NCBI GenBank assembly: GCA_947498055.1
Contig: CANMJA010000021.1
Location: 1-64,000 of the forward strand
Direction of reading: 5' to 3'
DNA: 64,000 nt
Origin: an uncultured Tenacibaculum sp.
GTDB lineage: Bacteria; Bacteroidota; Bacteroidia; Flavobacteriales; Flavobacteriaceae
Every line of letters starts with the position of its first letter. Position 1 is the stretch's first letter. Positions 45,223 to 53,200 of this stretch are shown here, one piece after another. The notes beneath the pieces are model-generated. The model worked only from the letters and a program-made list of their open reading frames with translations, had not been told where the DNA came from and did no database searches. A program made the position numbers and the translations under genes.

Positions 45223-47025
45223 ATGTTAAAAAAGTTCTTTTACCTAATAGTAATTTGTAGTATAACATTATTACAAGCACAAGAAAAGTTAATTTCAGGA
45301 GTAGTTTCAGACGTTTCTGGCCCTTTACCAGGAGTATCGATTTTTGTAAAAGGAAAAACCAACGGAACAGAAACGGATTTAGATGGGAAATATCAAATAA
45401 AAGCTACAGAAGGAAATATATTGGTATTCTCTTTTATAGGAATGAAAAAAGTAGAAAAAATAGTAGGTAAATCTTCTGTTATTAATGTGCTTATGAAGGA
45501 AGATATATCTACGTTAGAGGAAGTTGTTATTTTAGGATATGGAGTTCCATCAAGAAAACGAGCAATGACTGGAGCTTTAAGTAGGTTAAGTCATAAAAGA
45601 AGGATTCATATTAAAAAGAAGAATAACGAATCTTATGCAAAAATAAAAGAGAATACTTTTAAAAGAACAAATAATAATCCATTATCAACTTTTTCTATAG
45701 ATGTTGATAAAGCTTCTTATAGTAATATTAGAAGAATGATTAATAAAGGAGTAGAAATAGCACCAGATGTTGTTAAAATTGAAGAAATGCTTAATTATTT
45801 CAATTATGAATATCCGCAACCAAAAGGTAAAACTCCATTTTCAATTCATACAGAAGTAATAAAGACTCCTTGGAATAAAGAAACCACTTTAGTTAAAATT
45901 GGTTTACAAGGAAAAAAGATACCACAAGAAAATTTACCAGCATCTAATCTTACATTTCTAATAGATGTTTCTGGGTCTATGGATTCTGAAAATAAATTAG
46001 ACTTATTAAAAAAGGCATTTAAGTTATTAGTAAATCAATTAAGGGAAGAAGATAAAGTTTCGATTGTAGTATATGCAGGAGCAGCAGGAGTTGTTTTAGA
46101 GCCAACATCAGGAAATCAAAAAAAGAAAATTATTGAAGCGTTAGAAAACTTACAGGCAGGAGGTTCTACAGCAGGAGGAGAAGGAATAGAATTAGCATAT
46201 AAATTAGCACAAAAAAACTTTAAAAGAAAAGGAAATAATAGAGTGATTTTAGCTACAGATGGAGATTTTAACGTAGGAAGAACTTCTAATAAAGATATGG
46301 AAGAATTGATAGAAGAAAAACGAGAATCTGGAGTCTATTTATCCGTGTTAGGCTTTGGTTATGGAAATTACAAAGATGATAAATTAGAAATACTTGCAGA
46401 TAAAGGAAATGGAAATCATGCATATATAGATACTATGCAAGAAGCTCAAAAAGTTTTTGGAAAAGAATTTGGAGGTACGTTACATACGATTGCAAAAGAT
46501 GTGAAAATTCAAGTAGAATTTAATCCCAAAAAAGTACAAGCTTACCGTTTAATAGGGTATGAAAATAGATTGTTAAACGAGGAAGATTTTATAGATGATA
46601 CTAAAGATGCTGGAGAGTTAGGAAGTGGGCATACAGTAACTGCTTTGTATGAGGTTATTCCTGTTGGTATAAAAAGTAAATTTTTAAAAAAGACACCAAG
46701 TTTAAAATACACAAAAAATATCACATCCAAATCTTATTTAGAAGAATTATTAACTGTTAAATTTCGATATAAAAAGCCTAGAGAAAATAAGAGCAAAGAA
46801 ATTATAAAAGTAGTAAAAGATGAAATTTTAGAACCGTCTAAGGATATGAATTTTGCCTCTGCAATTACTCTATTTGGAATGCATTTAAGAAATTCAAAAT
46901 ATAAAAATGATAGTACTCTCGAAGAGGTGATTTCGTTAGCAAAAAAAGGGAAAGGAAAAGATGAAGAAGGATACAGAGGGGAGTTTATAAGACTGGTAAA
47001 AACATATACAAATACCGTTCAGTAA
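45223..47025 (+). CDS. YfbK-type VWA protein with N-terminal carboxypeptidase-regulatory domain
   Basis: The 600-residue protein has a signal peptide (cleavage near LLQAQ). A carboxypeptidase-regulatory domain (about residues 25-95, VSDVSGPLPGVSIFVKGKTN) ends in the SusC-like LEEVVILGYG. Then comes the YfbK N-terminal segment (NPLSTFSIDVDKASYSNIRR near 143), a VWA domain with intact MIDAS (FLIDVSGSMDSENK near 246) and ATDGDFNVG, and the C-terminal DUF3520-like part. Fusion of this regulatory domain with VWA echoes the first VIT protein. It probably binds a ligand through a divalent metal at the cell envelope. Driven by promoter D. Confidence 0.87.
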   Translation: MLKKFFYLIVICSITLLQAQEKLISGVVSDVSGPLPGVSIFVKGKTNGTETDLDGKYQIKATEGNILVFSFIGMKKVEKIVGKSSVINVLMKEDISTLEEVVILGYGVPSRKRAMTGALSRLSHKRRIHIKKKNNESYAKIKENTFKRTNNNPLSTFSIDVDKASYSNIRRMINKGVEIAPDVVKIEEMLNYFNYEYPQPKGKTPFSIHTEVIKTPWNKETTLVKIGLQGKKIPQENLPASNLTFLIDVSGSMDSENKLDLLKKAFKLLVNQLREEDKVSIVVYAGAAGVVLEPTSGNQKKKIIEALENLQAGGSTAGGEGIELAYKLAQKNFKRKGNNRVILATDGDFNVGRTSNKDMEELIEEKRESGVYLSVLGFGYGNYKDDKLEILADKGNGNHAYIDTMQEAQKVFGKEFGGTLHTIAKDVKIQVEFNPKKVQAYRLIGYENRLLNEEDFIDDTKDAGELGSGHTVTALYEVIPVGIKSKFLKKTPSLKYTKNITSKSYLEELLTVKFRYKKPRENKSKEIIKVVKDEILEPSKDMNFASAITLFGMHLRNSKYKNDSTLEEVISLAKKGKGKDEEGYRGEFIRLVKTYTNTVQ

Positions 47026-47026
47026 G

Positions 47027-47093
47027 TTTACTCAACGAAAAGAAGCGTTTACTCAATAGTAGTTTTATTAGAAGTAATTAGATGGTACATTTA
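47027..47093 (+). promoter_or_regulatory. Promoter E: two perfect TTTACTCA boxes just after the YfbK-type gene
   Basis: TTTACTCA at 47027-47034 and 47048-47055, exactly 21 bp apart, begin one base after the preceding stop codon. TACATTTA (47086-47093) begins exactly 30 bp after the second box. It leads into a non-coding stretch. Confidence 0.62.
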
Positions 47094-47099
47094 TTAAAA

Positions 47100-47246
47100 A
47101 TTAAAAGTTGTTACATAGCATTATTAGGTTAGTTTATTTGTTTTTAGATGATAGAATGATGATGAGGAGAATTGTTTAGGGAGTTGTAAATTGATTTGGG
47201 AATATCAATTTATAACTGAAAAAAACACCGCGAAAGCGGTGTTTTT
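47100..47246 (+). ncRNA. Putative small RNA 2 (about 147 nt)
   Basis: It is predicted from promoter E to a terminator stem of 11 bp (47221-47231 / 47236-47246, loop GAAA). The core AATTGTT (47170-47176) and GGGAGTTGT (47179-47187) matches small RNA 1. A local hairpin AAATTGAT / ATATCAATTT follows it. No plausible coding frame. Distance from second box to terminator (173 bp) is close to that of element 1 (163 bp). Confidence 0.45.
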
Positions 47247-47250
47247 CTTT
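47219..47250. terminator. Bidirectional terminator between small RNA 2 and yebC
   Basis: AAAAACACCGC (47221-47231) and GCGGTGTTTTT (47236-47246) enclose GAAA, with T-runs on either strand. It serves the plus-strand small RNA and the minus-strand yebC gene. Confidence 0.88.
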
Positions 47251-47269
47251 ATTTTAAGATTGGTGTTTA

Positions 47270-47986
47270 CTACATTTCCATACTGTGGTAAACGTTGTTT
47301 ACATCATCTTCTTCCTCTAATCTTTCCAATAGTTTTTCAACATCTGCTTGTTGCTCTTCGTTCAATTTTGTTGTAGTGGTAGGAATTCGTTCAAACTCTG
47401 AAGATAAAATTTCAATAGTATTATCTTCTAAATATTTTTGAATAGATCCGTTTTGTTCAAAAGGAGCATAAATTAAAATACCATCCTCATCTTTAAAAAC
47501 TTCTTCCACTTCAAATTCAATCATTTCTAATTCAAATTCTTCTAAATCCATTTTTAAAGATTCTTCATTAATTCTAAAATTACAAACATGATCAAACATA
47601 AAAACTACAGACCCAGAAGTTCCTAAATTTCCATTACACTTATTAAAAGCAGCTCTAACATTTGCCACTGTTCTATTGTTATTATCTGTAGCAGTTTCTA
47701 CAACAATAGCAACACCATGAGGTGCATATCCTTCAAAAAGAGTTTCTTTATAATTGGCAGTATCTTTATCAGAAGCTTTTTTTATAGCTCTTTCAACATT
47801 ATCCTTAGGCATGTTGGCAGCCTTTGCATTTTGAATTACTGCACGTAAACGAGAATTTGTTTCAGGGTTAGGACCGCCTTCTTTTACAGCCATTACAATG
47901 TCTTTACCTATTCTAGTAAAAGTTTTAGCCATTGCAGACCATCGTTTCATTTTTCTTGCTTTCCTAAATTCAAATGCTCTACCCAT
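47270..47986 (-). CDS. yebC: YebC/PmpR family protein
   Basis: The 238-residue protein is a complete member of the YebC/PmpR family. It has the N-terminal MGRAFEFRKARKMKRWSAMA segment, the TRIGKDIVMAVKEGGPNPET motif, AKAANMPKDNVERAIKKAS, and the GTSGSVVFMFDH segment at about residue 120. The family has been described as transcriptional regulators and more recently as ribosome-associated factors that relieve stalling. It stands alone on the minus strand. Confidence 0.95.
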   Translation of the reverse strand: MGRAFEFRKARKMKRWSAMAKTFTRIGKDIVMAVKEGGPNPETNSRLRAVIQNAKAANMPKDNVERAIKKASDKDTANYKETLFEGYAPHGVAIVVETATDNNNRTVANVRAAFNKCNGNLGTSGSVVFMFDHVCNFRINEESLKMDLEEFELEMIEFEVEEVFKDEDGILIYAPFEQNGSIQKYLEDNTIEILSSEFERIPTTTTKLNEEQQADVEKLLERLEEEDDVNNVYHSMEM

Positions 47987-48442
47987 TTCTTAACGTAATT
48001 ATATTTAAAGAAAGCAAATGTAAAAATTAGAAAGTATTTTTACAATTATTTTAGCGTTTGCAAATATACTTCTTAAGCAATGTTTTTAAATTTAAAATAA
48101 AAAAGAGCTGTTTTTTAAAAAAATAATATTCTAATTAGCTTTTTCAATATAAAAATAAATAGAATGCAATAAGATTATAAAATATATAAAATAAGTTATG
48201 TTTTGTTTCTTTTTTTTAGGGTTTTTCTTAGCTTAATTAAAAATTTAGTGATCTTTTTGTTAAATAATTAAGTTTATGATTTGCAGTTTATTAATTGTTT
48301 TTTTACAGTCATAAATAATTAGGAAATGTAAAATAATATTATTTCATTTGTGCTCGTAAAAGTAGAGTATATAAAGTTGTGACTTTAAAGATAAATTAGG
48401 GTCATATTTTAAGTAAATGTTGTTAAAATTAAAATTAAAAAA
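47987..48442. other. AT-rich intergenic region without recognised genes
   Basis: This 456-bp gap between divergent yebC and the coiled-coil gene is very AT-rich. I see no coding frame, ACTCA box pair or strong hairpin. It must hold both promoters. Confidence 0.6.
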
Positions 48443-49312
48443 ATGAAAACTTTAAAGTTTGTAATTATTTTGTTATTCTTTGTAGGTGTACAACAAATCG
48501 TAGCACAAGAGAGTTCAAAAGAAACTAAAAAGGAAATTAATAATTTAGAAGAGGATATTCGAGCTAATGAAGAGATGTTAGTTAGTGGAGTAGAAGGACT
48601 AGAAAGAATTAAAAAAAGATTTCAAAAAAACGAAGGAAGTAAGAAAACATCTAAAAAAGAAATAGAAAGAAAGCGTAAGATTTTTCGTAATGTACAAGCT
48701 AGATTAGCAACTTTAGATAAGGAAATAAAAAAACAGAAGAAAAAATTAACCAAACTTCAAGAAAAATTAAATGAGAAAGAAGTTACAAGTGAAGTAAATA
48801 AGGTAGAAAATACGAAAGTTAAAGAAGAAAATACTTCATTTGTTAGTAATGAACAAGAATTAGCAGAACGTCAAAAAAGATTAAAAGACGCAAGAGAGAA
48901 ACTAGAAAGAGAAAGAAAAGAAAGAGAAGCTAAGTATTTAAAAGAGCAAGAAGAATTGTTAAAAGAGGCGGAAAAGCTAAATCAATTAGATAACGAAATA
49001 AAAGTAGAGAAAGAAAAAATTAATAAGCAAAAAGAAGCTATTAGAAATAAAAAAATCGAAGAAAATAGAGAAAAGATTAATGAGTTAGAAGATGATATTA
49101 TTGTTAATGAAGAAATTTTAATTAGTGGTGAAGAAGGCTTAAAAAGAGCACAAGCTAAATTAGAAGAAGTAAAAGCAGATTCAAACTCAACACAAAAATC
49201 AATTACTAGAAAACAATCTATAGTTACTAAAATTCAGAAAAGATTAGAAAAAATTAAAGCTGAAATTCAAGAAAAGAAGAATGCTATCTACAAATTAAAG
49301 AATCCGTCATAG
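48443..49312 (+). CDS. Secreted coiled-coil protein with internal duplication
   Basis: The 289-residue product has a signal peptide (cleavage near IVAQE) and is otherwise almost entirely charged alpha-helical coiled coil. Residues about 29-108 (EINNLEEDIRANEEMLVSGV start) are repeated at about 209-286 (KINELEDDIIVNEEILISGE start), showing an ancient internal duplication. A very charged Arg/Lys/Glu helix (RQKRLKDAREKLERERKERE) separates them. No known domain. It is probably periplasmic or surface-exposed and oligomeric. Confidence 0.7.
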   Translation: MKTLKFVIILLFFVGVQQIVAQESSKETKKEINNLEEDIRANEEMLVSGVEGLERIKKRFQKNEGSKKTSKKEIERKRKIFRNVQARLATLDKEIKKQKKKLTKLQEKLNEKEVTSEVNKVENTKVKEENTSFVSNEQELAERQKRLKDAREKLERERKEREAKYLKEQEELLKEAEKLNQLDNEIKVEKEKINKQKEAIRNKKIEENREKINELEDDIIVNEEILISGEEGLKRAQAKLEEVKADSNSTQKSITRKQSIVTKIQKRLEKIKAEIQEKKNAIYKLKNPS

Positions 49313-49341
49313 GTATTTTTTATTTTGTGAAAATAAATAAG

Positions 49342-49378
49342 AAACGGGTTTAACTAATAAAGTTTTACCCGTTTTTTA
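49342..49378 (+). terminator. Terminator of the coiled-coil gene
   Basis: AAACGGGT (49342-49349) pairs with ACCCGTTT (49367-49374), then a T-run. Confidence 0.78.
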
Positions 49379-49402
49379 ATATTAAAAAAGTTTTAAAAAT
49401 AG

Positions 49403-49438
49403 AACCTCCTTAGTTGTTTTCAATTAAGGAGGTTTTGC
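49403..49438 (+). terminator. Second hairpin after the coiled-coil gene
   Basis: AACCTCCTTA (49403-49412) and TAAGGAGGTT (49425-49434) form a 10-bp stem, followed by only two more T. Probably a back-up terminator; an isolated structured RNA is the alternative. Confidence 0.5.
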
Positions 49439-49701
49439 ATATAATTTAAGGTGTTATTTAAAAGAGTTTAATCATTCTGTTTTGATTTTCACTTCTTTGT
49501 ATTAAGATAAAAGAAAATATAAGTTGGTGTTTTTTATGGAGATTGAACGAAGTTGAAATCGAAGTATAAAATGATTCTTCATTATTATTACGAATAATTG
49601 CATTTGAAGTGTCAAAAACATTTACACGAGATTAAACTATCTCTAAAATATTAACTTATAACTTTTATAATGGTAAAATTAAATTAGTTTTTACATTTTT
49701 T

Positions 49702-49899
49702 TTAGGTTTAGATACAAGAACTCAATGAGTTGCAACATGGGCTTCTGAAAAACCAAATATTCTTAACGTTGCTCTTACTAGAGCTAAGTATAAATTTATA
49801 GCCATAGGAGATAAAAATATATGGTTACATCAACCGTATTTTAAATTATTAAGCAGATTAGAAGAGGTTGTTGAATTGAGGTCTTTTTATTTTAAATAA
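49702..49899 (+). pseudogene. C-terminal remnant of a superfamily I helicase
   Basis: The frame reads LGLDTRTQ, stop (TGA), then VATWASEKPNILNVALTRAK followed by YKFIAIGDKNIW and ends at TAA 49897-49899. The NVALTRAK segment with the following IGD is helicase motif VI of the UvrD/Dna2/Upf1-like superfamily I. Only the last about 65 residues remain and an in-frame stop interrupts them. The rest of the gene is missing upstream, so it is a deletion relic. Confidence 0.7.
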
Positions 49900-50227
49900 A
49901 AAAATGAAAACATTCTTGAATGTACTATTTACATTTTGTTAGTCTCAGTTTGGGGAGAAAATTCTATAATTTTATTGGAGTACTTTAATAATGTGAAAAT
50001 TTATACATTTCTCTTCAATTATGAAAAAAGTTTACGAAATGGTTAATAAATGTTTGGAAAATCATGTAAAGCTTTAATTTTATATTGTAATAACCTAGCG
50101 AATTTAAGTCTCTAGTAAAATACTCTGTACTTTCAGTGCAGAGTGATTTAGTAAGTAATAAAAAGATATAAAAACACAATACTATTAAATATGAACTGTT
50201 TATGTTTTTAAATTCAAATTTTTAATA
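49900..50227. other. Intergenic region with one strong hairpin
   Basis: No gene is seen. ACTCTGTACT (50122-50131) and AGTGCAGAGT (50135-50144) form a 10-bp stem with a three-base loop and one G-T pair, without a T-run on the plus strand. Otherwise AT-rich. Confidence 0.45.
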
Positions 50228-50235
50228 TAAATTTG
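50228..50235 (+). promoter_or_regulatory. -7 promoter element of the adhesin operon
   Basis: TAAATTTG matches TAnnTTTG exactly, 62 bp before the ATG at 50297. No ACTCA boxes are present. It would drive the run of three large secreted-protein genes. Confidence 0.45.
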
Positions 50236-50296
50236 CAAAAGTTTTAAAAAATTAGCTAGCTCCCCCCAAAAGTAAAATTTAGTAACATAAAAGTGT

Positions 50297-53200
50297 ATGA
50301 AAAGAAAATTACCCCTAATTTTTTTTATAGTTTTTTTTATATGTGCAAATTTGTTTGCATTCAATGTAAAACTTATAATAGAAAAAGACAGTTTAATTTC
50401 AAAAAGAGTTCTTAAAACTTCAAAAAAAGAAATTGCAAACAATAAGTTATTTCGTGATTTCTCTTCTTTAGAAAAAATGGATGCTTTAGAAGATAATTTT
50501 ACTTCAACTGTACAAAAAAGATTTAATCAAGAAGGTTTTCAATTCAATACTGTCGACTCTTTAGAAAATAAAAAATGGCATAATATGGCCATAAATACAT
50601 TTAAAACAATAGAGGAAACGAGTAATTTTATAGATGTATTAACTAAAGATGGTTTAGCACAACTACCAGTAGCTATAAAACCTATAAATATTAGCAATGT
50701 TAAGTACACCGTAGGAATTGCGAAAGCAGTATTTAAACCAGCTTTCACAGAACTAACAGTCTTTTTAAAAGTAGAGTTGCCTAGTAATATAGGTGACGAA
50801 AGAGGAAAACAAGAGTTAATTTTAGGGGCGTCTAATGTGAAATTATCTCATGAAGGTGGAATTATAGGGGACGCTAAATTACAGTTAATATCACAGTTTA
50901 CGATAAATTTTAATAGAGGGTCTGTATTATTAACGTTAAATGGAAGCTTTGAAAATCCAGGTACCTATGCAATTATAGATTGTTCTGGTTTCAAAGAAAT
51001 GGGGTTAGATGCTAATATAAAATTTGCGAATGGTTTGTTATTTCCTGTAGATAGTAATGGAAAAAAGAAGATAGGATATGTAGAAGCAGACTTTAAAACC
51101 TCTATATCTGATTGGAATGATATGGTGGTTAATATTTCATTACCAGAATTTGGAGTAAAAGGATTAGAAGGGACAACTTTTCAATTAAATACGGCAGTTT
51201 TTGATTTTAGTGATCTAAGAAATGATGAGGCTACACCAGCAGGATATTTGAATAAATATTATGGAGACCAACCAACTTTATGGAGAGGAGTATACGTACA
51301 ATCATTAAAAGTTATTCTACCTCCAGAATTTAAAATTAAAGGAGGAGGGAACGATAGAATAGGCTTTGGTGCTACAGACTTAATAATAGATGGACAAGGA
51401 GTTACTGGAAAATTTATAGGGGAAAATATTTTAAGTTTAGAAGAAGGAGATGCTTCTGGATGGGATTTTTCTTTGGATTACTTTATGTTAGATGTGGAGA
51501 CTAATAATCTAAAAGCAGGAGAATTTAAAGGTAAGTTAGTATTACCAGTTTCTGAACTAGATAGTTTAAAATATCATGCTGTTTTTCAACCAGGAGAATA
51601 TAAATTACGAGTAGAATCGGAAAAAGATATTAATTTTGATGTGTTTAATTCCGCCGAGGTTTTTCTAAGAAAAGATTCATTTATTGAAATGGCAGTTATA
51701 GATGGAGCCTTTAGACCAAAAGCTGCTTTAAATGGATCAATAACTATTAAAACAGGTACAGGTAAAAATAAAAAACCTAAAAAATCCTCTAAGAAAAGTA
51801 CTGTTAGTTTTGAAGGTATAGAGTTTGAGCAAATGGTTTTACAAACAGAATCTCCCATGTTTTCTGTAGAGTATTTTGGAATGAAAGGAAAGTTAGGACT
51901 GGCTGGTTTTCCTGTCTCTATAAATAAATTAGGTTTACGAACGCCTGCTGATAATAGAGTAGAGCTATTTTTTGATTTAGCAGTTAACCTAACTTCTGAA
52001 GGAGATGGTGGTAATGGAGGGGCTACACAGTTAGCAATCAAAGGAAAATTAGAAGATGATAAATGGAAATTTGATGGGGTTACATTAGAAAAGCTTTTCA
52101 TAGAAATGGATGTAGCAGGTACGCAACTTAAAGGATCTATTTTTATTTTTGATGATGACCCTACTTATGGTACTGGTTTTGCAGGAGCTGTGGGAGCTAA
52201 ATTTAATAAAGGTTTAGAAGGTGCTGAAGTAAAAGTAAAAGCCTTGTTTGGAAAAACAAAAACATTTCGATATTGGTTTGCAGATGGACAAGTAGTTCTA
52301 CCTACTGGAATTCCTGTTTTTACAGGGTTTTCTATGAACACTTTTGGAGGTGGTATGTATAATAGAATGCGAATGGCTGGGGTAAATAATGCACATAATG
52401 CCACCTTTAATGAAATTGGGGTTTCTTCTTCGGGTGTTATTTATGAACCTTATAAAGATAATGCTTTAGGATTAAAAGCTTCTGTAGGTATTGTAGCTTC
52501 TGGATCAGAAGATTTATTTCATGCAGGAGTAGAATTCGGAATGGCTTTTAATAGAAGAGGAGGGTTACAAGAGGTTTATTTAAAAGGTAAAGCAGAATTA
52601 GTAGCTCCTTTACCCGACGATTTTTCTAATAGAGTTTTATCTAATTTAGAAGATATTTCACAAGATAAGGAGAATCCTTATTTACCTGCGCAAGAAATTT
52701 CTGCGACCATTGCAGCTAACTTATACATAGGTTTTGATTTTGTAAACGATATTTTTCAAGCTACAGCCGAAGTGTATATTAATTTAGGAGCAGTAAGAGG
52801 TACTGGTGATTATGGTCGAGCAGGTTGGTTAGATTTTTATGCTTCTCCAAATCAGTGGCATTTACTTATAGGTACTCCAAAAGATAGAATCGGGGTAAAA
52901 GCAGATTTAGCGATTATAGATGTAGATCTAAATGCTTACTTTATGGTTGGAGATGATTTACCTGGTAGCCCACCACCTCCAGCAATTGTAGCAGATATTT
53001 TAGGGTTAGATATTGCTGAATTAGATTACATGAGGGATTTAAATCAATTAGAATCTGGTAAAGGATTGGCTTTTGGAGCAAGTGTTAGTGTAGAAACTCC
53101 ACATCTAGTTTTTTTAATATTTTATGCAAAGTTTGAAGCTGGAATAGGTTTTGATATTATGTTAAAAGATTATGGAGATGCCCATTGTAAAGGATCTTCA

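Noticed and set aside
50122..50144. Hairpin ACTCTGTACT/AGTGCAGAGT as a terminator
   Set aside because: There is no T-run on the plus strand and no gene immediately upstream on either strand; listed only as a structural note.
51586..52404. Long minus-strand frames within the 1556-residue gene
   Set aside because: Both are antisense shadows of the glycine-rich coding sequence and have no independent support.
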